NCBI GenBank assembly: GCA_019751915.1
Contig: JAIEMS010000005.1
Coordinates: forward strand, 1 to 50,222
Direction of reading: 5' to 3'
Origin: Burkholderiaceae bacterium
Lineage (GTDB): Bacteria; Pseudomonadota; Gammaproteobacteria; Burkholderiales; Burkholderiaceae_C
Length of the DNA: 50,222 nt
Below the pieces are notes generated by a model that ran no database searches, was not told the DNA's origin, and saw nothing but the letters and a program-made list of their open reading frames with translations. Shown here one piece after another: positions 25,427-33,618 of this stretch. Position 1 is the first letter of the stretch; every line of letters starts with the position of its first letter. The position numbers were made by a program, and so were the translations under genes.

Positions 25427-26350
25427 ATGACCTCAAAACTCAATGGAATCACCCCTCTGACCCACCTTGGTGTCATCCGCGCACAAGGCGAGGAGGCAGC
25501 CAAATTTCTGCACGGCCAACTGACAAACGATTTTTCTCTGCTGGGCCTGCACGAAGCGCGCTTGGCCGCCTTTTTGTCGGCCAAGGGCCGGATGCAGGCC
25601 AGTTTCATTGGCTTCAAGCGCAGCCCGACCGAGGTGCTGCTGGTGTGCAGCCGCGATGTGTTGGCGGCCACGCTCCAGCGGCTGTCGATGTTTGTGCTGC
25701 GCGCCAAAGTCAAACTGACCGATGTCTCGGCAGAATTTGCCCTCTACGGTCTCGCCGGAGATGCTCTGCTTTCGATAGCTTCTAACCCTTGCCCCACTTG
25801 GGCTAAAACCGATTTTGATAGCAAAACATTGGTGCACCTGCCGCCCGCAGTCGGTCAGCCGCGCGGCCTGTGGTTGGTGCCTGCCAGCGAACCCGCCCCG
25901 GCGGGCCAGAGCCTTGGTGCGTCGCTGTGGGCGTGGGGCGAGGTGCAAAGCGGCGTTGCCACCTTGACCGCGCCGCTGGTCGATGCCTTTGTGCCGCAGA
26001 TGCTCAATTACGAGTCCGTCGGCGGCGTGAATTTCCAAAAGGGCTGCTACCCGGGCCAAGAAGTGGTGGCGCGCAGCCAGTTTCGCGGGGTCATCAAGCG
26101 GCGTGCTTATGCGGCCCACGCCCCGGCAGAGATTGCCGTCGGTGCAGAAGTATTTGCCAGCACCGACCTAGAGCAACCCTGCGGCACCGTGGTGCAGGTG
26201 GCCCCGGCCCCCGGCGGTGGTTGGGATGCCATCGTCTCGTTGCAAATTGCTGCGGCTGAACAGGGCGGCTTGCAAGTCGGCGCAGCTGGGCAGGCAGTGC
26301 CACTGACGTTGGGCACGTTGCCTTATGCGTTGTTGTCGCAGACGGCTTGA
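25427..26350 (+). CDS. ygfZ: folate-binding protein YgfZ
   Basis: 307 aa, GcvT-like fold with the family hallmark KGCYPGQEVVAR (Cys near residue 206). YgfZ binds tetrahydrofolate and supports Fe-S enzymes such as MiaB. Residues about 115-134 (SIASNPCPTW then AKTDFDSKTL) are encoded by a copy of dispersed repeat family R inserted in frame, so the protein carries a repeat-derived segment between its folate-fold halves. It is divergent from mltG and followed by serB 53 bases later. Confidence 0.9.
   Translation: MTSKLNGITPLTHLGVIRAQGEEAAKFLHGQLTNDFSLLGLHEARLAAFLSAKGRMQASFIGFKRSPTEVLLVCSRDVLAATLQRLSMFVLRAKVKLTDVSAEFALYGLAGDALLSIASNPCPTWAKTDFDSKTLVHLPPAVGQPRGLWLVPASEPAPAGQSLGASLWAWGEVQSGVATLTAPLVDAFVPQMLNYESVGGVNFQKGCYPGQEVVARSQFRGVIKRRAYAAHAPAEIAVGAEVFASTDLEQPCGTVVQVAPAPGGGWDAIVSLQIAAAEQGGLQVGAAGQAVPLTLGTLPYALLSQTA
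25769..25828 (+). repeat. dispersed repeat family R, copy 3, inside ygfZ
   Basis: CTTTCGATAGCTTCTAACCC, TTGCCCCACTTGGGCTAAAA, then CCGATTTTGATAGCAAAAC. It has the same order of motifs as the intergenic copies (GATAGCT, TAACCCTTG, GGGCTA, GATTTTGAT). It stays in frame and encodes SIASNPC, the same phase as copy 4. Confidence 0.65.
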
Positions 26351-26403
26351 AGCAACTCTCCCAGTTTGACTATTTCTGTTCTAAAAACCATTGATTTTTT
26401 GCG

Positions 26404-27114
26404 ATGACACCCTTTGAATTTGCCCCCGGCCTCGTTGTGCAAGGCATGAGCGCACCACTGCGCTTGTCCCACTTCAAATTGATGGCTTTTGACATGGACT
26501 CGACCCTCATCAACATCGAGTGCATTGACGAAATCGCCGATGCCGCTGGCCGCAAGGCCGAAGTGGCGGCCATCACCGAAGCGGCGATGCAGGGCGTTAT
26601 CACCGACTTTAAAGACAGCCTGCGTCGGCGCTTGGCCCTGCTGCGCGGCGTGCCGGTGGCGCACCTTGAGGCGGTGTTTGCCCAGCGCCTGCGCTTTAAC
26701 CCCGGTGCCCAAGAGCTGATGGCGGCTGCGCGGGCGGCAGGTATCAAGACGCTGTTGGTGTCGGGTGGCTTTACCTTTTTTGCCGATCGCGTCAAAGCCG
26801 GGCTGGGCATCGACTTTGCCCGTTCTAACCAGTTAGAAGTGGCCGACGGCCAGCTCACGGGCCGCTTGATCGAGCAGTCTTGGGGTGAAATTTGCGACGG
26901 TGCAGAAAAGCGCCGCACCCTGCTGGAAGTGGCCTCGCTGCTGGGCATTGACCCCAGCCAAACGGTGGCGGTGGGCGATGGTGCCAACGACCTGCCCATG
27001 ATGGGTGCGGCGGGCTTGTCGGTGGCCTACCATGCCAAGCCCTCGGTGCAGGCGCAGGCCAACGTTGCCATCAACACGGGCGGGCTAGACCGCTTACTGG
27101 AAGTGCTGCGCTAA
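26404..27114 (+). CDS. serB: phosphoserine phosphatase
   Basis: 236 aa HAD-superfamily enzyme with the aspartyl nucleophile motif FDMDSTLINIECIDEIAD (about 31-48), LVSGGFTFFADRV and the metal-binding GDGANDLPMMGAAGLSVAYHAKP. It hydrolyses phosphoserine in the last step of serine synthesis. The N-terminal ACT-like region found in enterobacterial SerB is absent; this short form is common in betaproteobacteria. The gene ends against nsrR with a shared perfect hairpin. Confidence 0.94.
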   Translation: MTPFEFAPGLVVQGMSAPLRLSHFKLMAFDMDSTLINIECIDEIADAAGRKAEVAAITEAAMQGVITDFKDSLRRRLALLRGVPVAHLEAVFAQRLRFNPGAQELMAAARAAGIKTLLVSGGFTFFADRVKAGLGIDFARSNQLEVADGQLTGRLIEQSWGEICDGAEKRRTLLEVASLLGIDPSQTVAVGDGANDLPMMGAAGLSVAYHAKPSVQAQANVAINTGGLDRLLEVLR

Positions 27115-27129
27115 AACGCAGGTTTTAGC
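27110..27129. terminator. bidirectional hairpin between serB and nsrR
   Basis: Perfect 8-bp stem GCTAAAAC / GTTTTAGC with loop GCAG. It covers the serB stop and the end of the opposing nsrR gene. Confidence 0.6.
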
Positions 27130-27604
27130 CGCGCGTCGGCAAGCCCGGCACCCGGTGCAAAGTGGGCATCGGTAGCGCCACCGTGGTGTCGGTGGGCTGG
27201 GCCACCATCAAATCGCCCAGCGTGACCCCATCGAGCACGGCAAAAAAGGCCCGCATGGCTTGGCCCAGCACCCCCTGCAAACCGCAGTGGTTGCTCAGGC
27301 GGCACTGGTTGCTGGAAGACTCAAAGCACTCGACTACCTGAAAATCGGTCTCGGTGGCGCGCACCACCGCGCCGATGTTGATGTCGTGGGCCGGCTTCAT
27401 GAGCCGAATGCCACCACCGCGCCCGCGCGTGGTCTCTAGCAGGCCTTGGGCGGCCAGCTCTTGCACAATTTTCATGAGATGGCTGCGCGAGATACCGTAG
27501 CCCTGCGCCACCTCGTTGATGGTCACGGGCTGCTCGCGCCCCTCGCAGGCGGCGCAGTACATCAGCACCCGCAAGGTGTAGTCAGTCCATTGGGTCAGCC
27601 GCAT
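27125..27604 (-). CDS. nsrR: Rrf2-family nitric-oxide-sensing repressor NsrR
   Basis: 159 aa from the ATG at 27604 (MRLTQWTDYTLRVLMYCA). The winged helix of Rrf2 proteins is followed by GLLETTRGRGGGIRL. Three cysteines are spaced as in NsrR (VVECFESSSNQCRLSNHCGL), the ligands of its Fe-S cluster, which NO destroys. It is divergent from the Ric gene, the classical NsrR target. An operator-like palindrome lies between them. Confidence 0.9.
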   Translation of the reverse strand: MRLTQWTDYTLRVLMYCAACEGREQPVTINEVAQGYGISRSHLMKIVQELAAQGLLETTRGRGGGIRLMKPAHDINIGAVVRATETDFQVVECFESSSNQCRLSNHCGLQGVLGQAMRAFFAVLDGVTLGDLMVAQPTDTTVALPMPTLHRVPGLPTRG

Positions 27605-27632
27605 GGAAAAATCCAAGGTTGAAAAAAAGGTT

Positions 27633-27682
27633 TTGCACGGCTGGATTTTAGGAAGTTAAAATATGCACATCATATGAATCTT
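27633..27682 (+). promoter_or_regulatory. promoter and putative NsrR operator for ric-globin
   Basis: A -35 TTGCAC (27633-27638) and -10 TAAAAT (27657-27662) are separated by 18 bases. An AT-rich dyad AAATATGCACAT / CATATGAATCTTT overlaps and follows the -10. It resembles the ATGCAT-type NsrR sites. The operator is inferred from position and partial symmetry. Confidence 0.5.
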
Positions 27683-27695
27683 TAGAAAGTCTGCC

Positions 27696-28430
27696 ATGAA
27701 CGCACCCCTTGCCGCTACCACTGCCACTCCTTTGAGTGCCGACCAATCCATCGGCCAAATGGCGGTCGAGCTACCGGGTTCGACCGCCGTGTTTCGCCGC
27801 CTGAAGCTCGATTTTTGCTGTGGCGGCCAAATCAGTTTGGCAAAAGCCGTGGCAGACAAGGGCCTCGATTTGGTCGCGGTGATGGCCGAACTGGCCCCGC
27901 TGCAACGCCCCAGCGAGTTGCCTGCGGTCACCGAGCCGAGTGTGTTGATTGACCACATCTTGGAGCGTTACCACGAGGTTCACCGCGCTCAGTTGCCCGA
28001 GCTGGTTCGCATGGCGCGCCGTGTCGAGGCAGTTCACCGCGACCACCCCGATGTGCCCGCAGGCTTGGCCGATCTGCTCGAAACCATGGAGCAAGAACTG
28101 CTGGCGCACATGCAAAAAGAAGAAACGATTTTGTTCCCGATGCTCAAAGCCGGTGGCAACGCTTTTGTGGTGCACCCGATTGGCATGATGCGCGTCGAGC
28201 ACGTCGATCATGGGGCTACGCTCGACAAACTCAATGCCTTGACCCACGATGCCACGCCTCCGGCACAGGCTTGCAACACATGGCGCGCGTTGTATGCTGG
28301 CATTGCCCAACTGGGCGATGACCTGATTAACCATATCCATCTTGAAAACAATGTGTTGTTTCCGCAGTTTGAGGCTGCGCCACAGGCCAGCGGCGGCTGC
28401 GCCAGCGCGGGAGGCTGTGCATGCAGTTGA
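27696..28430 (+). CDS. ytfE: iron-sulfur cluster repair di-iron protein (Ric/YtfE/ScdA)
   Basis: 244 aa. The N-terminal ScdA_N domain has VFRRLKLDFCCGGQISLAKA (Cys-Cys). The hemerythrin-like domain carries the di-iron ligands in DHILERYHEVHRAQLPEL, HMQKEETILFPML, EHVDHG and INHIHLENNVLFPQF. It repairs clusters and metal sites damaged by NO and peroxide. The extra C-terminal tail GGCASAGGCACS is Cys/Gly-rich and may bind metal. It overlaps the globin gene by ten bases and is divergent from nsrR. Confidence 0.93.
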   Translation: MNAPLAATTATPLSADQSIGQMAVELPGSTAVFRRLKLDFCCGGQISLAKAVADKGLDLVAVMAELAPLQRPSELPAVTEPSVLIDHILERYHEVHRAQLPELVRMARRVEAVHRDHPDVPAGLADLLETMEQELLAHMQKEETILFPMLKAGGNAFVVHPIGMMRVEHVDHGATLDKLNALTHDATPPAQACNTWRALYAGIAQLGDDLINHIHLENNVLFPQFEAAPQASGGCASAGGCACS

Positions 28431-28879
28431 GTGATGTTGCCAGTGGGCAAGCCAGCGGCGCAGCTGCGCCCAGCGTCGAGAGCTTGACCGCGTTGGTGCA
28501 CAGTTTTTATGCCGATGTGCGCGCTGACCCGCTGTTGGGGCCGGTGTTTGAAGAAGCCTTGCGTGACCGTTGGCAGCCGCATTTGGCCCGCATGGTCGAG
28601 TTTTGGTGTTCGGTAGCGCTGGGCAGCAAGAGCTTTAGCGGCAATGTTTTTGGCAAACACATGGCGCTGACTGGGGTCACGCCAGCCCATTTTGCCGCTT
28701 GGGTGCGCTTGTGGGGTGTGCACACGGAGCGCCTTTTTACCCCCGAGGTAGCCCGGGAATTGCAAATGACCGCCCACGGCATTGCCCGCAATTTATTCCG
28801 CGGCTACTTTGGCACGGTGCCCGTGTTTAGCACCGACGGGCCGCCAGACCCGCACGCGCTGCCGATGGCCCACTTTTAA
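28421..28879 (+). CDS. group III truncated hemoglobin
   Basis: 152 aa. Truncated-globin features are the B10 Tyr in SFYADVRADPLLGPVF, the haem-pocket FGKHMAL with its His, then GVTPAHFAAWVRLWGVHTERLF. The sequence fits group III truncated haemoglobins, linked to nitrosative and microaerobic stress. It overlaps the upstream Ric gene (start at 28421, ric stop at 28428-28430), so the two are co-translated NO-response genes. Confidence 0.88.
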   Translation: MQLSDVASGQASGAAAPSVESLTALVHSFYADVRADPLLGPVFEEALRDRWQPHLARMVEFWCSVALGSKSFSGNVFGKHMALTGVTPAHFAAWVRLWGVHTERLFTPEVARELQMTAHGIARNLFRGYFGTVPVFSTDGPPDPHALPMAHF

Positions 28880-28898
28880 AGAAGGGGCCACCCAGCCT

Positions 28899-30728
28899 TC
28901 AAAGGGCGGTGCGCAGCCAAAGCATCAGCTCTGGCGGGGCAATCACCAAGGCCCCCGTGCTTTCGGCTTGCAGGGCTTCGTCTTGGTCGGCAGTGACCAC
29001 CGCCCGGGTGTGGTGGGCGTTGTGGTTTTGCAGGTGCTGCAAATGGGCCACGATGCGTTGGTCAGCCCGGTCGGTGCCATGTCCGCCCGAGTAGTGTTCG
29101 CGCACATGGGCGCTCAAGGTTTTGTCGGCCTGCCATGCGCCATCGAACCACAAATCAATGCTCAGTGTCGGGTAGCGTTGGCCGAGTGCCACCAGTTTTT
29201 GGCCTAAGTCTTCCCGGGCCTTGGCTTCGGGGCGGCCTTGGTCGTACAGCGCTTTGAACTGGGCCGTTTGCGTATAGAGCACGTTGTGACCATCGACCAC
29301 CAACCTGACCGGGCGTGCTTGGGCCAATTCGGTTTGTAGCGCCCGCAGTGGCAGCGCCCGCAGCTGGCGGCGGTTTTTCTCGCTGCCTTGCACGGCCCCA
29401 ACGACGGCATAAATTTTCGAGCTGGCTTGGTCAATCAGTTGGTAGGCCTGCTCTTGCGCCTGTGCCGGTAGCCAGCCCAGTGGCGCACTGGCTTGCAGCG
29501 CCCGGCGCACTTCGGCAATGGCTTGCAGATCGTGGGTGCGGGCCAGTGCTTGTTCGATTTGGCACAGCAAGGGATGGCTGGGCAGGGGCGCAGGAGCGCT
29601 GGTTTGGAGCGCCTTTTCCAGCTGGCGGATGTGTGCTTGCAGTTTTTGCGCCGTGGTCGCCAGCTCAGGCAGGGGGCGCAGGCAGTCGCGCCGGGCCAGC
29701 TCTAGTTGGTGGTAGGCCTCTTGGCAATCGGCCAGCTCGGTTTGGAGCTGTGAGCGCAAACCATGTTGGCGGTCGGTGGCGGCTTGCTTTTGCAGCACCG
29801 CTTGGGCTTGTTCGAGCAAAGATGCTGAGGATGGGGCCAAGGTGTTGACCTGATCGGCCAAGGTTTCCGCTGGGCGCAGCCACGGCAGCAGACGCTCGTC
29901 GAGCAACGCATGGACGCGCTGAGCCACGCGCTCATCCCACTGCGCTTGCAGCGCGGCCAAATGGGCGCTGGCGCTGGTGGCATTGGTTTGAGCAGTTTCC
30001 AGCGCCCGTTGTGTCGCTGCCAGTGCGTGGCTTTGTTGCTGGTGCTGTTCGGTTTCGGCGCGCAGTTCGCGCCGCAGTTGTTTGATTTCTTTGTCTTTGT
30101 CGCGCAGCGCTTGGGCCAGTAGCTGCTCTTGGGCGCTGCTGCGTTCCTCACACGGGGCAGGCGCGGTGGGGGCAGCAACCGTTGCTGGTGCACTGGACTG
30201 GGCCGCATCGGTGCTCAGGGTGTGCAGATGGGCCAGCAGTGGGCGCAGTTCTTCTTGCAGCGCTTGCGCTGCCTGCTGGCGCGATGGTGTGCTGGGTTGG
30301 GGATTGGTCGGGGTGGGCGTTGCAGCAGGGTCAGGGGTCGGTGGCAGCCATTGGTGTGCCATGGCGCGCACTGCGGCGCGTTCGTCCAGCAGCATGGCGG
30401 CGACCATCTCGGTGCGGCCAAAGTAGTCGCACCATTGCACCTCAAGCTGGGCCAGTGCCTGTTCGGACAACACATTGACCAGCGCCGAGAACAAGGTGCT
30501 GCAAGCAAGAAAGTCGCGGTAGGCCGGGGCCAGCTCTTTCATTCGCTCTAGGTTTTTTTGGATCCGGGTGCGTGCGATTCCTAAATCGACCTTGCCGACC
30601 CTGTAACCCATGCTGATGCTTTTGTCTTGCGTTGCCAATGTGTGGATGGCCTTGGGGGTGGCATGGGTGACGGCGGTTTTCCACGCTTGCAGTACCGCGT
30701 TGGAAACGGGGTGGTCGTCGATCTTCAT
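28899..30728 (-). CDS. large coiled-coil protein with C-terminal NYN/YacP-like nuclease domain
   Basis: 609 aa from the ATG at 30728. Residues 1-130 form an unrecognised mostly helical domain. A Pro/Thr/Ala-rich linker (about 130-200) precedes a long coiled coil (about 205-310, rich in KEIKQLRRELRAETEQHQQQ). More helices run to about 460. The C-terminal about 140 residues match the NYN/PIN-like fold of the YacP type, with acidic residues in RLVVDGHNVLY, IDLWFDGAW, GTDRADQRIV and VVTADQDE. Such domains cut RNA. The full combination is not one I recognise, and its neighbours (globin, peroxiredoxin) give no clear partner. Confidence 0.8.
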   Translation of the reverse strand: MKIDDHPVSNAVLQAWKTAVTHATPKAIHTLATQDKSISMGYRVGKVDLGIARTRIQKNLERMKELAPAYRDFLACSTLFSALVNVLSEQALAQLEVQWCDYFGRTEMVAAMLLDERAAVRAMAHQWLPPTPDPAATPTPTNPQPSTPSRQQAAQALQEELRPLLAHLHTLSTDAAQSSAPATVAAPTAPAPCEERSSAQEQLLAQALRDKDKEIKQLRRELRAETEQHQQQSHALAATQRALETAQTNATSASAHLAALQAQWDERVAQRVHALLDERLLPWLRPAETLADQVNTLAPSSASLLEQAQAVLQKQAATDRQHGLRSQLQTELADCQEAYHQLELARRDCLRPLPELATTAQKLQAHIRQLEKALQTSAPAPLPSHPLLCQIEQALARTHDLQAIAEVRRALQASAPLGWLPAQAQEQAYQLIDQASSKIYAVVGAVQGSEKNRRQLRALPLRALQTELAQARPVRLVVDGHNVLYTQTAQFKALYDQGRPEAKAREDLGQKLVALGQRYPTLSIDLWFDGAWQADKTLSAHVREHYSGGHGTDRADQRIVAHLQHLQNHNAHHTRAVVTADQDEALQAESTGALVIAPPELMLWLRTAL

Positions 30729-30886
30729 GAAAAAATTCCGGTGGGATGGTGGACGGATACGGACACAAATCCGACACGCAGCCGCCGATGGTTCAATACC
30801 TGTGGCGCAGGCTTTGTAGCACGCGAGCGGGGGTGTTGGTAGGTTTGTGTCAGAATTTTCAGCCCCCATGAACCCACAGGACTGGC

Positions 30887-31510
30887 ATGAACACTTCATC
30901 TGAAACCAACGTCGGTTTGCCTCCTCGCCCTGCCGAGGGATACCTTTCGCTTCCGGCTGATTTGCCCGTGCCCGTGGACGACGGTGCTGCAGCGCATTTG
31001 CTGGGGGCACAGTTGCCCGATATAGCCCTGCTCAGTACCAGTGGCAGCCTTGTCCATTGGGCGCAGTTGTCGGGGTGGTGGGTGATTTATGTTTACCCCA
31101 TGACGGGTCGCCCCGGCGTGGCGTTGCCCGATGGCTGGGACAGCATTGCCGGGGCACGCGGTTGCACGCCCCAATCGTGCGGTTTTCGCGACCACTACAG
31201 TGAGTTAAAAGCCCTGAAGGTCGATGTGTTGGGCCTGAGTTCACAGTGCAGCGACGAGCAACGCGAGGCCCATGAGCGCCTGCATTTGCCGTTTCAGTTG
31301 CTCAACGACAGTGCTTTGGCGCTCAAGGCGGCGCTGGGGTTTCCGACCTTTACCACGGCAGGCATGGAGCTGTTCAAGCGGCTGACGTTGATTGTCGAGA
31401 ACGGAAAAATCAAGCAGGTCTTTTACCCGGTATTCCCGCCCGACCGCAACGCCGATGCGGTGTTGGCATGGTTTCGCGATCCTAAAAACATAGCATCTAA
31501 CCCTTGCTGA
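30887..31510 (+). CDS. peroxiredoxin (AhpC/TSA, BCP-like) with insertion
   Basis: 207 aa thioredoxin-fold peroxidase. The peroxidatic and resolving cysteines sit in GARGCTPQSCGFRDHY, five residues apart as in BCP/PrxQ. Before them is a roughly 16-residue insertion (GRPGVALPDGWDSIAGARG) compared with standard BCP. The last residues NIASNPC and the stop codon come from a copy of dispersed repeat family R, so the native C-terminus has been replaced or extended. Confidence 0.88.
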   Translation: MNTSSETNVGLPPRPAEGYLSLPADLPVPVDDGAAAHLLGAQLPDIALLSTSGSLVHWAQLSGWWVIYVYPMTGRPGVALPDGWDSIAGARGCTPQSCGFRDHYSELKALKVDVLGLSSQCSDEQREAHERLHLPFQLLNDSALALKAALGFPTFTTAGMELFKRLTLIVENGKIKQVFYPVFPPDRNADAVLAWFRDPKNIASNPC

Positions 31511-31545
31511 ACAAGGGCTAGAGCCAGTTTGGGTTGGATTTTTTG
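31484..31545 (+). repeat. dispersed repeat family R, copy 4, at the peroxiredoxin 3' end
   Basis: AAAAACATAGCATCTAACCC, TTGCTGAACAAGGGCTAGAG, then CCAGTTTGGGTTGGATTTTT. CCCTTG-CTGAA-CAAGGG is a perfect 6-bp hairpin, and the T-run after it could make it terminate transcription. The stop codon of the peroxiredoxin (31508-31510) lies in its loop. Confidence 0.7.
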
Positions 31546-31567
31546 CTGAAAAAGCGCCTGCGGGTGC

Positions 31568-32365
31568 TCAGGCCAGCGCTTCGCTGTCGCGGCTGATGCC
31601 CGCTGTTTGGCTAAAGCCGCCATCGACGTAGGTGATCTCTGCGGTCACGCCCCCGGCCAAGTCCGACAGCAAGAATGCCGCCACATTGCCCACATCCTCA
31701 ATCGTCACGTTGCGCCGCAGCGGTGAAGCGTTGGCAACGGTGCCCAGCAGTTTGCCAAAATCTTTGATGCCGCTGGCCGCCAGCGTTTTGATTGGGCCAG
31801 CGCTGATGCCGTTGACGCGCATACCGCGTGGCCCCAGCGATTCGGCCAGAAAGCGCACGCTGGCTTCCAAACTGGCTTTGGCCAGACCCATGGTGTTGTA
31901 GTTAGGAATGGCCCGCAGTGCGCCCAAGTACGACAGCGTCAGCAGGGCTGATTTATCGTTCAAATAGGGCAGGGCCGCTTTTGCCATCGCTGGGAAGCTG
32001 TAGGCGCTGATATCGTGGGCAATGCGAAACGACTCGCGCGACAGGCCGTCCAAGAAGTCGCCGGCAATGGCTTCGCGTGGTGCAAAGCCGATGCTGTGCA
32101 CAAAGCCGTCGAATTTGCCCCAAGCGGCACCCAGATCGGTAAAAAGCTGCTCGATTTGTGCGTCGTCGGCGACATCACAGTCAAAAATCAGGCTGGAGCC
32201 AAATTCGGCGGCAAACTCGGTGATGCGGCCCTTAAAGCGCTCGCCAACGTAGCTAAAGGCCAGTTCGGCCCCCTGTGCGTGGCAGGCTTTGGCAATGCCG
32301 TAAGCAATAGAGCGATTGGACAGCACGCCCGTGATGAGCAGTTTTTTGCCGGTCAGAAAACCCAT
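31568..32365 (-). CDS. fabI: enoyl-ACP reductase (NADH) FabI
   Basis: 265 aa from the ATG at 32365 with AGGAG upstream (CAGGAGAAAATTATG). FabI-type SDR: starts [27 protein letters not shown], has SIGFAPREA, the catalytic Tyr-x6-Lys in [19 protein letters not shown], and [14 protein letters not shown]. It catalyses the last step of each fatty-acid elongation round and is the target of triclosan and isoniazid-type inhibitors. Confidence 0.96.
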   Translation of the reverse strand: MGFLTGKKLLITGVLSNRSIAYGIAKACHAQGAELAFSYVGERFKGRITEFAAEFGSSLIFDCDVADDAQIEQLFTDLGAAWGKFDGFVHSIGFAPREAIAGDFLDGLSRESFRIAHDISAYSFPAMAKAALPYLNDKSALLTLSYLGALRAIPNYNTMGLAKASLEASVRFLAESLGPRGMRVNGISAGPIKTLAASGIKDFGKLLGTVANASPLRRNVTIEDVGNVAAFLLSDLAGGVTAEITYVDGGFSQTAGISRDSEALA

Positions 32366-32399
32366 AATTTTCTCCTGTAAGAGTGTCAAAAATGCTAAT

Positions 32400-32807
32400 T
32401 TAGCTGCGCGCGGCCATGGCTGCACGCGCAGCTTGTGCCAAAAATCCGCTGCGCGTGGCACCGTGGGCGCGGGCGTAATCGTCAATATCACGCACCAGCC
32501 CAGCGGGAATGGAGATGTTGATACGCATGGGCCGCTGGCTGCTTTTGATGTCCAGCTTGTGGGTATTAATGTCAGCCAGCATCCACACGCCGCCGGTGAA
32601 ATTCGGGTTGGCTGCGAGTGTTTCTAACGCTGTGGGTTCGGGCAACTGGATGTCTTCGCCCATGCACCAGACTTCAACGGCCTCTTGCACCATGCGGGGC
32701 ACATCTTGCCAGTCATCGGCTGCGCTGAAGCAGCCGGGAAAATCGGGCACTTCGATACCATGCGCGTGCGTGGCATCGCCGAGGTGAACATAAATGGGGT
32801 ACAGCAT
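32400..32807 (-). CDS. hicB: HicB-family antitoxin
   Basis: 135 aa. The N-terminal HicB-like fold ([30 protein letters not shown], then [12 protein letters not shown]) is a partially degraded RNase H fold typical of HicB. The C-terminal ribbon-helix-helix segment ([38 protein letters not shown]) would bind DNA. It neutralises HicA and represses the pair. It lies four bases after hicA, so toxin precedes antitoxin, the usual hic order. Confidence 0.93.
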   Translation of the reverse strand: MLYPIYVHLGDATHAHGIEVPDFPGCFSAADDWQDVPRMVQEAVEVWCMGEDIQLPEPTALETLAANPNFTGGVWMLADINTHKLDIKSSQRPMRINISIPAGLVRDIDDYARAHGATRSGFLAQAARAAMAARS

Positions 32808-32810
32808 GGG

Positions 32811-33002
32811 TTACTCCTTCCACTGCCAGCCAGCTTGGCGGTAAATGCTTCGCAAAGTACCTAGGGCCATATCCTTGCGCGGGTGCGGAACCACCACATG
32901 GCCGTGCTTGGTAGGGTGCTTGAACTTTTCATGATCCCCCTTGCCGCCGACTAAGAACCAGCCCTCAGAAGTCAATCGTTGGATGATGTCTTTGCTGGTC
33001 AT
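32811..33002 (-). CDS. hicA: HicA-family mRNA-interferase toxin
   Basis: 63 aa, normal for HicA. It has a dsRBD-like fold with the catalytic His in GGKGDHEKFKHPTK and the conserved VVVPHPRKDMALGTLRSIYRQAGW. HicA degrades mRNA when HicB is lost. Upstream is a direct repeat TTACACACGATTACACAC that may be the operator. Confidence 0.93.
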   Translation of the reverse strand: MTSKDIIQRLTSEGWFLVGGKGDHEKFKHPTKHGHVVVPHPRKDMALGTLRSIYRQAGWQWKE

Positions 33003-33011
33003 GGGTTGATT

Positions 33012-33029
33012 TTACACACGATTACACAC
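33012..33029 (-). promoter_or_regulatory. direct repeat, possible HicB operator
   Basis: Two copies of TTACACAC separated by GA, ten bases upstream of the hicA start. Its position over the promoter/leader suggests autoregulation by the ribbon-helix-helix domain of HicB. This is inference. Confidence 0.45.
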
Positions 33030-33038
33030 TATCCGGTA

Positions 33039-33063
33039 GTGCAGAATTGTCGCATGCGGTTTT
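33039..33063 (+). repeat. left 25-bp direct repeat of the P-loop insert
   Basis: GTGCAGAATTGTCGCATGC then one mismatch then GTTTT. It is identical at 24 of 25 bases to 33619-33643, exactly 580 bases away. It reads as an orphaned copy of the yejA start. Confidence 0.85.
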
Positions 33064-33129
33064 GGCAGACTCAGTAGCATATGATCACCAGAGTATAAAT
33101 AAAGTTAAATTTAACAAAAGGTAAAACAA

Positions 33130-33540
33130 ATGCCAAATCTATTTGCATTACAGGGGCCAAGACGGTGCGGCAAATCCAAATCCCTTAATATCCTATTTCA
33201 AGAATTGCAAAATAAATATCCATTAGCCACTATTCAGAAACTCCATCCTGGCAGGACAGAAATTAATGTCATCATGAGCGGCGTTAATGGTTTGGTTGTT
33301 GGAATTGAAAGCCGAGGTGACCCGGGGCCGTGGTTAGGGCAGAGTCTTACTGTTTTCAAGGCGGCCAACTGCGACATCATTTTTTGCGCATGCCGCCCAA
33401 GTGGCATGACTGTTAATTCAGTAAATGCCTTGCACCCTCCTTACATTGTTCGGTTTGTACCGCAAACGCAAGTCGCAAATAATCACTTGGCTACAAATAC
33501 AGCTACCGCCTTATCGCTTATACAGTTGGCTGGCATTTAG
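33130..33540 (+). CDS. small stand-alone P-loop protein of unknown function
   Basis: 136 aa. A Walker A motif lies at the very N-terminus, LQGPRRCGKSKSLN (residues 8-21). A hydrophobic strand NCDIIFCACRPSG around residue 80-92 could be the Walker B region, though without a clear acidic end. No further domain is seen, so the protein is too short for most AAA ATPases. AAAGG sits eight bases before the ATG, and TATAAA (33094-33099) is a possible -10. Base use is clearly more AT-rich than the neighbours. The gene is alone in a 580-bp insert between direct repeats. Confidence 0.6.
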   Translation: MPNLFALQGPRRCGKSKSLNILFQELQNKYPLATIQKLHPGRTEINVIMSGVNGLVVGIESRGDPGPWLGQSLTVFKAANCDIIFCACRPSGMTVNSVNALHPPYIVRFVPQTQVANNHLATNTATALSLIQLAGI

Positions 33541-33618
33541 ATCCGTCGTTACGCGAAGGGTTGCGCGGCGTAGGTTCGCTCTACGTTAGGTTTCGTCACA
33601 GGGGCGGGGAAGAAGCTG

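Noticed and set aside
33100-33600. GTTRRRY-like heptamers (GTTAAAT before the P-loop gene, GTTAGGT after it) suggesting an integron gene cassette
   Set aside because: No RYYYAAC partner or attC-type folded site is found at the 3' side, and no integrase is nearby. The 25-bp direct repeats explain the borders better.
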